A stretch of DNA of 64,000 nt from Caccovivens sp964594865 (GCA_964594865.1 CAZQMZ010000005.1:1-64000); one strand, 5' to 3'. Positions 26,039 to 34,963 are shown, numbered from the stretch's first letter. The notes: a model not told the origin generated them from the sequence alone. Numbers and translations are program-made.

Positions 26039-26186
26039 ATTTTGAACTTTGCTGAACTAAAAATAGTCACAAATAAATGTGCCATATAGTGCCACTCCTT
26101 ATTAACAGCTAAATGATCGATTTCAAAAGCATATTTATTAAATCGGTATTGTTAACAACTTTAAGTATTGGTTATTATGCCAGGAT

Positions 26187-26202
26187 TGTTTCACGTGAAA
26201 CA
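26187..26202. other. parS site 1 (ParB-binding centromere)
   Basis: TGTTTCACGTGAAACA is a perfect 16-bp match to the Bacillota parS consensus. Confidence 0.95.
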
Positions 26203-26225
26203 TTTTAAAGCTAATGATATAAGTT

Positions 26226-26241
26226 TGTTTCACGTGAAACA
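26226..26241. other. parS site 2
   Basis: A second perfect TGTTTCACGTGAAACA, 39 bp from the first. Confidence 0.95.
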
Positions 26242-26260
26242 TTTTTTATATAAATGGAAT

Positions 26261-26276
26261 TGTTCCATGTGAAACA
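26261..26276. other. parS site 3 (variant)
   Basis: TGTTCCATGTGAAACA differs from the consensus at two of 16 positions, with the right half site intact. It lies 35 bp from site 2. Confidence 0.8.
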
Positions 26277-26303
26277 AACGGTTAAATGTATCTTTAAAAA
26301 TGT

Positions 26304-26332
26304 TTGACATTAAATTTTTAAAAAGATATAAT
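26304..26332 (+). promoter_or_regulatory. Rubrerythrin promoter
   Basis: TTGACA (26304-26309), a 17-bp spacer and TATAAT (26327-26332) match consensus. The -35 begins 28 bp after parS site 3, so bound or spreading ParB could affect it. Confidence 0.85.
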
Positions 26333-26363
26333 ATAGTATACTTTAACTTAATGGAGGTTTAAT

Positions 26364-26906
26364 ATGAAAAGTTTAAAGGGAACAAAAACAGAACAAAATT
26401 TGTGGGAAGCATTTGCAGGGGAAAGTAAAGCAAGAAATAAATATACATTCTACGCATCTCAAGCAAAAAAGGATGGTTATGAACAAATTGCAGAGATTTT
26501 CAGTGAAACTGCCGACAATGAAAAAGAACACGCAAAACTTTGGTTTAAATACCTTAATGGCGGTTCAATTCCAACAACAACTGAAAATTTGATTGACGCT
26601 GCTGCTGGCGAAAACGACGAATGGACAAATATGTATAAACGTATGGCAGAAGAAGCTAGAGCTGAGGGCTTTATGGAGATTGCTTACAAATTCGAAGCTG
26701 TCGGAGCTATTGAAAAGCGACACGAAGAAAGATATAAAACACTTTCCAAACTTATAGAAGAAAAGAAAGTTTTTAAAAAGTCAGAAAAGAAAATGTGGAT
26801 TTGCAGAAACTGTGGACATATCCATGTTGGCGACACAGCTCCTGAAGTTTGTCCTGTTTGCAATCATCCAAAAGCATACTTTGAAATTTTTAACGAAGAG
26901 TTTTAA
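26364..26906 (+). CDS. rbr: Rubrerythrin
   Basis: Rubrerythrin reduces hydrogen peroxide in anaerobes, taking electrons from NADH through rubredoxin-type carriers. The N-terminal ferritin-like domain has the di-iron ligands in GESKARNKY, ADNEKEHAK and FEAVGAIEKRHEERY. The C-terminal rubredoxin-like domain has the FeS4 cysteines in CRNCG and CPVCNHP. Length of 180 residues is typical. It is a single-gene unit with a consensus promoter and a GGAGG site, directly next to the parS cluster. Confidence 0.95.
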   Translation: MKSLKGTKTEQNLWEAFAGESKARNKYTFYASQAKKDGYEQIAEIFSETADNEKEHAKLWFKYLNGGSIPTTTENLIDAAAGENDEWTNMYKRMAEEARAEGFMEIAYKFEAVGAIEKRHEERYKTLSKLIEEKKVFKKSEKKMWICRNCGHIHVGDTAPEVCPVCNHPKAYFEIFNEEF

Positions 26907-27285
26907 TTTTAAAGATATATTAAATATTACATACTTATTTGGTTTAAACTAGTGGCTATATAAAATAACCACTAGTTTTATTATTTTTTATTTTTAATTA
27001 TATAAAAATAACTAGTTTAATGTAAAATAAGTTATATGTTGACTATATTAAAAATCTAATTGTTATATTAAAATAATTATTATTTCATAACCATTTTAAA
27101 TTTTAAATTTTTTAGTGTTTCACACATCTTTTTTATTCTTTCACATTTTTCTGAAAAATAATATAATTAAATAGATCTTCTATTGGACAAATTTTTGTTT
27201 GATAAAAGAATAGAATTCAATTTTACGTATTTTTTGAATTAACAGAATATTTTTTAAATTTTAAAAAGAAAAAGTGTTTTTTTTA
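26907..27285. other. AT-rich intergenic region before the aspS T-box
   Basis: Shortly after the rubrerythrin stop, AACTAGTGGCTAT and ATAACCACTAGTTT (about 26948-26979) could form a terminator stem. The rest is AT-rich without a gene. Confidence 0.5.
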
Positions 27286-27314
27286 TTGACATCTTAAAAA
27301 AAATAACTTATAAT
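27286..27314 (+). promoter_or_regulatory. aspS-gatCAB operon promoter
   Basis: TTGACA (27286-27291), a 17-bp spacer and TATAAT (27309-27314) precede the T-box leader. Confidence 0.85.
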
Positions 27315-27320
27315 CTAAAA

Positions 27321-27590
27321 AGGAAATGCGATGACGGAGAAAAGTAGCATATTCACTTGTTTTCCAGAGAGGTAAATCGTGGCTGAAAGTTTACCATCAA
27401 AAATATGTGAAAGAACACTCAGGAGCAGTTTTTTCGAAAAATTATTTTAGTAGGGAAAACCGGGATTGCCCGTTACAGCAAAATTGAGAGGCAGTTTTAC
27501 TGCAAGTTAGGTGGCACCGCGAATCATTCGTCCTAACACTGTTGACAAAAAGTCAAGTGTTAATGACGAGTGACTTTTTTGTTTATAAAA
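27321..27590 (+). promoter_or_regulatory. T-box riboswitch controlling aspS-gatCAB
   Basis: The leader has the T-box sequence AGGTGGCACCGCG (27509-27521) and a terminator stem AAAAAGTCA/TGACTTTTT (27547-27579) with a T run. The Stem I specifier-loop hallmark AGTA is at 27342, facing GAA at 27409. The specifier is in AGAACAC: AAC (Asn, 27414-27416) followed by a purine, overlapping GAA (Glu, 27413-27415). Uncharged tRNA-Asn, and perhaps tRNA-Glu, should switch on the operon, which suits a transamidation pathway better than an Asp specifier would. Confidence 0.9.
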
Positions 27591-27612
27591 AATTTTTTAA
27601 AAGGAGAGGTTT

Positions 27613-28914
27613 ATGGAAAAATATAAAGTAAGCGACCTTAAAAACAGCGAAGGTAAAGTGGAGGTTTGGGCTTGGATTGAAAAAGTCCGTGATCAAAAAA
27701 ATATGCAATTTGTCATATTAAGAGACAGAAGCGGAATGCTCCAAATGACGATTGAAAAAGCAACAAAACCAGAAATTGCTGAGATTGTTTCTCATTTTAC
27801 GCAAGATTTTTATGTTAAAGTTGAAGGAACTGTTGTGCCAAATGAATATGTCAAACTCGGAAAAAAAGAATTGATCCCGGACAGTTTGGAAGTTTTATCA
27901 ACTGCCGAGATTTCTCCTATTGACGAGAAAAGTTCAATTGACCAACGCCTTGATTATCGATGGATAGATTTGAGAGATCCAAAAAAGAGATTGATTTTTG
28001 AGGCTCAAACTGCACTCGCACAAGGAATGAGAAAATATTGTATCGAAAATGGCTTTATCGAAGTTCATTGTCCAACAATAATCAAAAATGAAAGTGAAAG
28101 CGGTTCAGGTGTGTTTGAAGTTAAATATTTTGACAAAAAAGCATATCTAATCCAAAGCCCACAATTTTATAAACAAATGGCAATTGCTGCAGGATTTGAA
28201 AAAGTGTTTATCATCACACCGGTCTTTCGTGCAGAAAAATCTTACACAAGAAAACATGCGACAGAATTTTCAGGTTTTGACCTTGAAATTGCCAATGTTT
28301 CTTCTGTCGAAGATGTTATGAAACTGGAAGAAGAATTTATTTATGCTGGTTTGAAAGAAGTAAGTGAAAAGTATGGCGAAAAAATTAAAGAACTTTTGGG
28401 CGTGGAGGTTATTGTTCCAACATTACCATTTCCAAGAATAACAATGAAAGAAGTTTATAAAATTTTGGAAGAAGAACTTGACTATCCGCTCGATGAAGGA
28501 GCTGATTTGGACACAGAGGCAGAAAATTTGATTGCTGCCTATATGATGAAGAAAAATAATCATCAATTCTTTTTTATCAAAGAATACCCTTCCGATGTTC
28601 GACCATTCTATTCAATGCATAAAAAAGATGAGCCAGAATATAGCGAAACATATGATTTATATTATAAAGACATCGAAATCACAAGTGGTGCAATGAGAGA
28701 ACATCGACCAGATGTTCTGGCAAAACAAATTGCAAGTAAAGGAATTGATCCAAAAACAATGGAAGAAAATTATATCAATTTCTTTAAATATGGTTGCCCA
28801 CCACACGGCGGGTTTGGTTTAGGACTTGACCGATTGACAATGATTATGCTTGATGTTCCAACCATAAAAGAAGCAATGTTTGTCTTCCGTGGTCCAGACC
28901 GACTTGATCCATAA
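27613..28914 (+). CDS. aspS: Aspartyl-tRNA synthetase, short archaeal-type (probably non-discriminating)
   Basis: This class IIb synthetase is 433 residues long, so it lacks the GAD insertion domain of the usual ~590-residue bacterial AspRS. The N-terminal OB-fold anticodon domain is at about 1-110. Motif 2 is VFRAEKSYTRKHATEFSGFD, and motif 3 is GFGLGLDRLTMIML near the C-terminus. Its position with gatCAB under a T-box with an Asn specifier suggests it charges both tRNA-Asp and tRNA-Asn, GatCAB then converting Asp-tRNA-Asn to Asn-tRNA-Asn. A standard aspS elsewhere in the genome is possible but not visible here. The ATG has AAAGGAGAGG. Confidence 0.93.
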   Translation: MEKYKVSDLKNSEGKVEVWAWIEKVRDQKNMQFVILRDRSGMLQMTIEKATKPEIAEIVSHFTQDFYVKVEGTVVPNEYVKLGKKELIPDSLEVLSTAEISPIDEKSSIDQRLDYRWIDLRDPKKRLIFEAQTALAQGMRKYCIENGFIEVHCPTIIKNESESGSGVFEVKYFDKKAYLIQSPQFYKQMAIAAGFEKVFIITPVFRAEKSYTRKHATEFSGFDLEIANVSSVEDVMKLEEEFIYAGLKEVSEKYGEKIKELLGVEVIVPTLPFPRITMKEVYKILEEELDYPLDEGADLDTEAENLIAAYMMKKNNHQFFFIKEYPSDVRPFYSMHKKDEPEYSETYDLYYKDIEITSGAMREHRPDVLAKQIASKGIDPKTMEENYINFFKYGCPPHGGFGLGLDRLTMIMLDVPTIKEAMFVFRGPDRLDP

Positions 28915-28957
28915 AAACAAATCTCAAAGACAAATATAATTGTTTGTAGGAGGAAAA

Positions 28958-29251
28958 ATGAATAAAACAAAAATAACAATTGAGGAAGTTAAAAGGCTTG
29001 CAGGATTGTCAGCGCTTGAATTTACGGACGAAGAACTCGCATCTTTCGTTCCTGAATTTGAAAAAATTATTGAACTTGTGGACGAAGTGAAAAATTGCGA
29101 TATTGGAAATGCACAACTTGAATATAACTCTCACAAACTCAGTGAATGTCGCGAAGATGTGGCAAAAGAAAGTTTGCCACAAGAAGAAATTTTGTTAAAC
29201 AGTCCAAAAACAAAGAAGGGCTCATTCTGCGTGCCTAAAATGTTGGATTAA
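28958..29251 (+). CDS. gatC: Asp/Glu-tRNA amidotransferase subunit C
   Basis: GatC is the small subunit that ties GatA to GatB in the tRNA-dependent amidotransferase. At 97 residues the family pattern is clear: ITIEEVKRLAGLSALEFTDEE, FEKIIELVDEV and a conserved C-terminal segment (REDVAKESLPQEEILLNSPKTKKGSFCVPKML). I use the ATG at 28958, which has AGGAGG; an upstream in-frame codon lacks one. It lies between aspS and gatA. Confidence 0.95.
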   Translation: MNKTKITIEEVKRLAGLSALEFTDEELASFVPEFEKIIELVDEVKNCDIGNAQLEYNSHKLSECREDVAKESLPQEEILLNSPKTKKGSFCVPKMLD

Positions 29252-29260
29252 GGAGGGGAT

Positions 29261-30703
29261 ATGAAAATTGATGAATTATCACTAATAGACCTTAAAAATG
29301 CTATTGCCAACAAAAAAGTAACTTCTTATGAAGCAACGAAATTTTATATTGAACAATGCAAAAAACACGCAGACTTAAATGCCGTTTTGGAAATTTTTGA
29401 TGATGCTCTTGACAACGCAAAAGCAATGGATGAAAAAATTCAAAACGGATTTAAAGGTAAACTTGCTGGTGTGCCGGTCATAATCAAAGATAATATTTTA
29501 TATAAAGGTAAAAAAGCAAGTTGCGGTTCAAAATTTTTAGAAAATTATGTTGCGCAATACAATTCTACAGTTGTTCAAAAAATGCTTGATGCAGGGGCAA
29601 TTATTTTCGCAAGGTCAAATATGGACGAATTTGCAATGGGTTCTTCAACAGAAACATCATATTTTGGCATAACGAAAAATGCACTTGATCCCACTCGCGT
29701 GCCGGGCGGTTCAAGCGGTGGTTCTGCAAGCGTTGTTGGTGCTGGACTTGCTCCGGTAGCTCTTGGAACGGACACAGGTGGGTCAATAAGACAACCAAGT
29801 TCATATAATGGCGTTGTGGGAATTAAACCAACTTATGGCAGAGTTTCAAGATATGGAGTCATCGCTTTTGCAAGTTCAATTGAACAAGTTGGTCCAATAA
29901 CTAAAAATGTTAAAGACAATGCGTATATGTTGGAAGTTCTTGCAGGAAAAAGTGAACATGACGAAACTTCTCTTGTCGAAGAAGTGCCAAACTATCTTGC
30001 TTCAATCAAGGGAGATATTAAAGGACTTAAAGTTGGTGTTTTGAAAGAAGTTGAAGAAGTTGTCGAAGGTTTGGAAGTTGAGAAAAGTTATAAAGAAGCT
30101 CTTAGATTTTTGAAAGATAACGGTGCAACTTTGGTTCCTGTTTCAATTCCAGATTTCAAACTTTCTCTTCCTTGCTATTACATCATTGCACCAGCCGAAG
30201 CAACCAGTAATTTGGGAAGATTTGATGGCGTTAAATATTCAAAAAGAAGTGCTGATGCAAAAAATATTGACGAAATTTATTTCAAAAGTCGTTCGGAAGG
30301 TTTTGGAAAAGAGGTTAAAAGAAGAATAATGCTCGGAAACTTTGTTTTGAGTTCGGGGTATTTTGATGCTTATTACAATAAAGCAAAAAAATTACAACAA
30401 AAACTTATTGCCGAAAGCAAAGAAGTTTTCAATAAATGCGATGTTATTGTGATGCCAACCACCATTGGAGAAGCCTTCAAACTTGGTGAAAAGAGTGACA
30501 ATCCAGTTGAGATGTATAAAGAAGATTTGTTCACAATTATGGCAAACATTTTGGGCGTACCTGCCATTTCATTACCTTTTGGGAAAGGGAAAAGCGGACT
30601 TCCTCTCGGACTTCAAATTGTCGCTGACAGATTGAACGAAGGAGTTCTTTATAATGTTGCCGATTTCATCGAGAGTAAAGGAGGAGAATATGCAAGAGTA
30701 TGA
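29261..30703 (+). CDS. gatA: Asp/Glu-tRNA amidotransferase subunit A
   Basis: GatA is the amidase subunit that releases ammonia from glutamine for GatB. The amidase-signature Ser-cisSer-Lys triad is visible: Lys in PVIIKDN, the GGSSGGSA run, and the nucleophile in GTDTGGSIRQPSS. Length of 480 residues is normal. It starts 9 bp after gatC with AAGGAGG and overlaps the start of gatB by 14 bp. Confidence 0.97.
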   Translation: MKIDELSLIDLKNAIANKKVTSYEATKFYIEQCKKHADLNAVLEIFDDALDNAKAMDEKIQNGFKGKLAGVPVIIKDNILYKGKKASCGSKFLENYVAQYNSTVVQKMLDAGAIIFARSNMDEFAMGSSTETSYFGITKNALDPTRVPGGSSGGSASVVGAGLAPVALGTDTGGSIRQPSSYNGVVGIKPTYGRVSRYGVIAFASSIEQVGPITKNVKDNAYMLEVLAGKSEHDETSLVEEVPNYLASIKGDIKGLKVGVLKEVEEVVEGLEVEKSYKEALRFLKDNGATLVPVSIPDFKLSLPCYYIIAPAEATSNLGRFDGVKYSKRSADAKNIDEIYFKSRSEGFGKEVKRRIMLGNFVLSSGYFDAYYNKAKKLQQKLIAESKEVFNKCDVIVMPTTIGEAFKLGEKSDNPVEMYKEDLFTIMANILGVPAISLPFGKGKSGLPLGLQIVADRLNEGVLYNVADFIESKGGEYARV

Positions 30704-32099
30704 TATTGTTATTGGACTTGAAGTCCACAGTGAACTTAAAACAAATGCTAAAGTTTTCTGTTCTTGCAAAAATCAATTTGGCCAAACACCAAACACAAAT
30801 TGTTGCCCTGTTTGTGTTGGGCTTCCTGGTGCTCTTCCCGTTTTAAATAAAAAAGCAGTGCAGCTTGTTATCAAAGCAGGTTTGACAATGGATTGTGAAA
30901 TAAACGACATTGCTGTTTTTGAAAGAAAGAACTATTTTTACCCTGACCTTGCGAAAGCATATCAAATAAGCCAACTTGTCAAACCAATTTGTGTTGGTGG
31001 ACATATTGAACTTAAAAACAAAAAAGTTCGACTTAACCGTATTCATTTGGAAGAAGATGCTGGAAAACTTGTGCATAGCACTGCGGCAATTGGAACTTTG
31101 ATTGACTATAACCGTGGTGGCGTGCCACTTATGGAACTTGTTACTGAACCTGATATTTCAAGTGCAGAAGAAGCTGTGGAATTTTTGACAAAACTTCGTC
31201 AACGCCTTATCTTTGCTGGTGTTGCTGAATGTAAAATGGAGCAAGGCGGAATGCGTTGCGATGTGAATATATCAGTCAAAAAGAAAGGCTCAAACAAACT
31301 TGGTGAGAGAACAGAAATGAAAAACCTTAACTCTTTCAAGAGTGTTTATCGTGCCATTAAATTTGAAACAAACAGACAAATTGAAATTCTTGAAAATGGT
31401 GGAAAAATAATCCAAGAAACAAGAAAATGGGATGACAATCATGGCAAGAGTGTTTCAATGCGTAAAAAAGAAACTTCTTCTGATTATCGTTATTTTCCAG
31501 ACCCTGATATGCTTGCTGTGGAAATTTCAAGAAAAGACGTTGAAGAGATAAGAAAAAATCTTCCACTTATGCCAGAAGAATTAAAAGCCAAATATATGGA
31601 AGAATATGGATTGACAGAATATGAAAGCGATATTTTGACCAAAGAAAAAGAACTTTCGGACTATTTCAATGAAATAATAAAAAATGTGGACAATCCAAAA
31701 GAAGTATCCAACTGGATTTTAACAGAAGTTTTAAACAAAGTTAAAGATGGAGACAATGAAATAAAGGTTTCACCAAAAGAACTTGCCGAACTTATCAAAC
31801 TTGTTGAAAAAAAGACAGTGACAAGAACAAATGCAAAAGAAATGCTTTCTCGAATTTGGGAAAATGGCGAAAAAATTGAGAATTTGGTTAAAGAATTTGG
31901 CGGAAGTGTTGAAGATGATATGTTAAAAACAATTGTGGAAAACATTATCAAAAACAATCCAAAAGTGGTGGAAGACTATAAAACTTCTCCAACTCCTGAA
32001 AAAGTTTTCCGTTGGTTTGTTGGACAGGTAATGAAAGAAACTCGCGGAAAAGCAAATGCATCAAAGGCAGAAGAATATATCAAAAAGTTAGTGAAATAA
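30690..32099 (+). CDS. gatB: Asp/Glu-tRNA amidotransferase subunit B
   Basis: GatB is the kinase/transamidase subunit that activates Asp- or Glu-tRNA with ATP and amidates it. The start motif YDIVIGLEVHSEL, the zinc cysteines (FCSCKN and CCPVC), and RKNYFYPDLAKAYQIS are all present. The C-terminal helical tail (VFRWFVGQVMKETRGKANASKAEEYI) is the YqeY-like tRNA-binding domain. The real start is the ATG at 30690, with AAAGGAGGAG lying inside gatA, so translation is probably coupled. About 469 residues. Confidence 0.97.
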   Translation: MQEYDIVIGLEVHSELKTNAKVFCSCKNQFGQTPNTNCCPVCVGLPGALPVLNKKAVQLVIKAGLTMDCEINDIAVFERKNYFYPDLAKAYQISQLVKPICVGGHIELKNKKVRLNRIHLEEDAGKLVHSTAAIGTLIDYNRGGVPLMELVTEPDISSAEEAVEFLTKLRQRLIFAGVAECKMEQGGMRCDVNISVKKKGSNKLGERTEMKNLNSFKSVYRAIKFETNRQIEILENGGKIIQETRKWDDNHGKSVSMRKKETSSDYRYFPDPDMLAVEISRKDVEEIRKNLPLMPEELKAKYMEEYGLTEYESDILTKEKELSDYFNEIIKNVDNPKEVSNWILTEVLNKVKDGDNEIKVSPKELAELIKLVEKKTVTRTNAKEMLSRIWENGEKIENLVKEFGGSVEDDMLKTIVENIIKNNPKVVEDYKTSPTPEKVFRWFVGQVMKETRGKANASKAEEYIKKLVK

Positions 32100-32131
32100 A
32101 GTGTAAAGAATAAAATCTTTACACTTTTTTC
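32099..32131 (+). terminator. aspS-gatCAB operon terminator
   Basis: AAGTGTAAAGA and TCTTTACACTT form a perfect stem with a T6 run at the gatB stop codon. Confidence 0.9.
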
Positions 32132-32209
32132 TCATTTTTTTTCATTTATTTTCTATTTAATCATTATTTTCCAGAATGCGGACTTCTCTTTTTAATCTAA
32201 TGGATAAAT

Positions 32210-33034
32210 TTATTCAATATTTGACCTAACAACTTTCAAGATCGTGTCAAAAGAGTCTTTGTCTCTTGATTTTTTGTTGACGATTTTGCGGACACCCCAA
32301 AATATATAAAACATTATTCCTGCTCCCAAAATGATTGCAAACAGATATAGACACATATTTGCAAACCATCCGTTGTTTAGGTTGAAGGTTTCAAAAAAGT
32401 AGATTGGACTTATTTCAAAAGGGGAGATGTAAAACATGTTAACTCCACCTTTATCTTTCAAAGCCACATTGAAAATTTGCGCAATGCAACAGCAAATCAA
32501 AAAAATCACCACGCCTTTAAAAAAGTCATACCAATTTTGTCCAGCACGACCGCTGAAAAACAGATAAAGCCCAATAAACACCAACGTCATGTGCCAGACA
32601 TATGCGTGCAGAGTCAATGTCCAATATTCATGATTAAGCCCACTTGGTTCGGCAAAGGAAATTGCTCCGCCAAACAAATTGAAAATAAACATAAAATTAT
32701 ATACATAACTCAACACTTTTTCATTTTTAATAAACAAGCATAAAATGCAAAGATACATCGGCACAGAACATAATTGAAAAGGAAAAATCCACCATGAATA
32801 TTCGCAATCTTTCATAACATAGAAATAAAAAAGTTGTTTATAGATTTCTGTCAAAATCAAAAATCCACCGACTACTCCCAAAACAATTTTGTTTTGTTTT
32901 TTATTCGTCTTTCGCAAGAACCACGCCAAAAGCACGGAGACAATCAACCCGATTATCACAAAGGATATGTGAAACAACCCATAGGATTGTGGAGGAGTCA
33001 TCTCCCACGCTGTCCATTTGAAAAAACTTTGCAT
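32210..33034 (-). CDS. TIGR02206/YwaF-family integral membrane protein
   Basis: This 274-residue protein has about seven membrane segments. FPFQLCSVPMYLCIL and HAYVWHMTLVFIGLYLF are characteristic of the YwaF/TIGR02206 group, which is related to eukaryotic TMEM164. The family's biochemical role in bacteria is unsettled; acyl transfer has been proposed for TMEM164. GGAAGG precedes the ATG. No operon partners: it converges with gatB, and the Spo0A-C-like gene upstream has its own terminator. Confidence 0.75.
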   Translation of the reverse strand: MQSFFKWTAWEMTPPQSYGLFHISFVIIGLIVSVLLAWFLRKTNKKQNKIVLGVVGGFLILTEIYKQLFYFYVMKDCEYSWWIFPFQLCSVPMYLCILCLFIKNEKVLSYVYNFMFIFNLFGGAISFAEPSGLNHEYWTLTLHAYVWHMTLVFIGLYLFFSGRAGQNWYDFFKGVVIFLICCCIAQIFNVALKDKGGVNMFYISPFEISPIYFFETFNLNNGWFANMCLYLFAIILGAGIMFYIFWGVRKIVNKKSRDKDSFDTILKVVRSNIE

Positions 33035-33295
33035 ATAAACCTTCCTTTTTTAAGGATATCACAACCTTGAACAAGATGTAAAGAAATTATCAATGTTTTA
33101 TTTGATATTAAAAAAATATTTAAATTAGATATATTAAGTTTTATGTGGTTTTTATATTTTATGGAATGTATAAAACGATGTTTTTGAGTTGTTGTTCTTT
33201 GTGATATAAATAAACCAATGAGAACAACAGGCATTGTCGGCATCAAACCTTACGTAATTTCTCTATAATTTTTTACGTACGTCTATCTAAAACAA

Positions 33296-33323
33296 TAAAA
33301 AAGAACATTTTTAACATGTTCTT
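33296..33323 (-). terminator. Terminator of the Spo0A-C-like gene
   Basis: Minus-strand AAAGAACAT and ATGTTCTTT pair across 6 nt and are followed by TTTTTATT. Confidence 0.8.
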
Positions 33324-33327
33324 TCTT

Positions 33328-33705
33328 TTAATTTTCTTTATAAAGACCTAAAAGATAATATTCTGCAACCAAACGAATCAACTCTCCAGATGTTGGCTTA
33401 TCATCTATTGTATAAAGCGGAGCTTTAAACATTTTATTTAATTCCATGAAACTTTTTGTTTCTGCTGTTGTATCTATTGCATGGCGAATACTTCTTTCAA
33501 TATTTCCACTTTTTTCTAATTGAAAACATTTTGAAATTTCAACATAAAGTCCTTTACATAAATTTTTCAACAGTTCCGGACGCTGTATCACAAGTTCAAT
33601 TCCACAACAAAGATAACTAAATCCAATCAGATCACATCTGATTCCAATCCTTATTAAAGTTAATTTGATAATTTTTCTCATTTCTGCCAATTGATTTTTA
33701 TCCAT
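33328..33705 (-). CDS. Stand-alone Spo0A C-terminal-like DNA-binding domain
   Basis: This 125-residue protein resembles the sigma-A-interacting, DNA-binding effector domain of Spo0A without the receiver domain. IGIRCDLIGFSYLCCGIELVIQRPELL parallels the first helices. ISKCFQLEKSGNIERSIRHAIDTT parallels the recognition-helix region (..RVERAIRHAIE..). FKAPLYTIDDKPTSGELIRLVAEYY parallels the C-terminal ..GKPTNSEFIALVAD. With no receiver it cannot be switched by phosphorylation in the usual way; it could act constitutively or compete for 0A boxes. AAAGGAGAT precedes the ATG. A single-gene unit. Confidence 0.75.
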   Translation of the reverse strand: MDKNQLAEMRKIIKLTLIRIGIRCDLIGFSYLCCGIELVIQRPELLKNLCKGLYVEISKCFQLEKSGNIERSIRHAIDTTAETKSFMELNKMFKAPLYTIDDKPTSGELIRLVAEYYLLGLYKEN

Positions 33706-33814
33706 TTTTTTATCTCCTTTTATTTTTATTTATATTTTTCATCAAATTCTTTTTGTAAATTTTAAAATTTTTTCATCCTTTTGTAAATCACTCCTTTCAA
33801 TCTTTGTGAATAAA

Positions 33815-33946
33815 AAACGCATATAGATGATAAGTATCTATCAAAACAAGCAAGATTTTAATTAAAGATATAACGTTTTTATTTATTGAGATTATATATA
33901 ATCTTCTGAAGATTTTCTAGGAGTGTCCTTTTTCAAGGACATTTTT
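33815..33946 (+). other. Nested palindromes ending in a terminator; candidate small RNA or attenuator
   Basis: AGATTATATATAATCT (33889-33904) and AATCTTCTGAAGATT (about 33900-33914) share AATCT and cannot both form. Next comes TGTCCTT/AAGGACA (33924-33941) with a T-rich tail on the plus strand. ATAGAT/ATCTAT is present further upstream. I see no ORF. The following gene begins 230 bp later, so this may be an independent RNA. Confidence 0.35.
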
Positions 33947-34178
33947 ATTATAACATCTTTGTGACAAAATTCAAAATAATTTTACAAAATTTCACAAAAA
34001 TTTTATTATAATTTTTTAGTTTATAATTGTATCTAAAAACAATATATTATGTTATTAAAATATAATTAACACAAATATTTCTAAATATAGTATTGTAGAA
34101 TATTGTAAAAAATATAACAGTAAAAACTTTCTATTAACATAAAACATTTGTTGAAAATCCTATAATATCGTTTTCTGT

Positions 34179-34796
34179 TTGACACAAAAAACTAAAATAA
34201 TTATAATTATCCTTATGTATATTTTATCACAAATCTCAGTTGCAATCGGAATGATCATCGACCTTTCTGGCAAACTTATGAAATCTAAAAGGCTTTTACT
34301 TCTGTTTATGGCAATAGCTTCAATTTTTTATTGCATTTCTTACGTATTGTTGTCAAGTTATTTACCTGCAATTATGCAAATCTTGCTCTTAGCTCGTGCA
34401 CTTTGGTATATGGTTTTGGATGAAAGAGAAGTCCCAATCAAAAATTATTTTCTACCTTTTTCTTTAATAAACTCACTTTTTGTTGTTGCGCTTATCTTTT
34501 TCTGGGAAAATATAATGACTCTCGTGCTTGTTTTTGCTATGTTTATTTTAACTTTTTGTTTAATATTTAAAAATCTCGTCTTTATAAAAATATCGCTTAT
34601 AATAAACTCCATACTTTGGTGCACATATAATTTCACCATACGAGGTTATGTCAATATGTCGGTTGATTTAATTTCTATCGTACTTTTGCTTATTTCTCTC
34701 TTCATATATGACATCCTGCCAAGTATAAGAAAAAAGAAAAGTTTTGAAAATAATTATGACATCAAAAAAATAATAAAAATTTGCAAAAACAATTAA
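34179..34796 (+). CDS. YgjV-like multipass membrane protein
   Basis: This roughly 205-residue protein has five to six hydrophobic segments and no soluble domain. LLLFMAIASIFYCISYVLLSSYLPA and SILWCTYNFTIRGYVNMSVDL resemble the YgjV family of bacterial inner-membrane proteins, whose function is unknown. The start is uncertain: the listed TTG (34179) and the next ATG (34215) both lack a ribosome binding site, and TATAAT lies at 34161-34166. A strong terminator follows. Confidence 0.6.
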   Translation: MTQKTKIIIIILMYILSQISVAIGMIIDLSGKLMKSKRLLLLFMAIASIFYCISYVLLSSYLPAIMQILLLARALWYMVLDEREVPIKNYFLPFSLINSLFVVALIFFWENIMTLVLVFAMFILTFCLIFKNLVFIKISLIINSILWCTYNFTIRGYVNMSVDLISIVLLLISLFIYDILPSIRKKKSFENNYDIKKIIKICKNN

Positions 34797-34827
34797 AAAA
34801 ACTCTGTGTTTTTCACAGAGTTTTTTA
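34797..34827 (+). terminator. Terminator after the YgjV-like gene
   Basis: AAAAACTCTGTG and CACAGAGTTTTT form a stem around five T, followed by more T. Confidence 0.9.
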
Positions 34828-34963
34828 TAAAAATTTTTATTTATATCTTTTATTTTGATTTTTATATATCAAGGTTGAATTTTTTAATAAATTTTGCAAT
34901 TTTTCACACTTTTTTGCTTTTTGCCATATTAATTTATGTATTCAAATTTTTCAAGGAGCAAAT

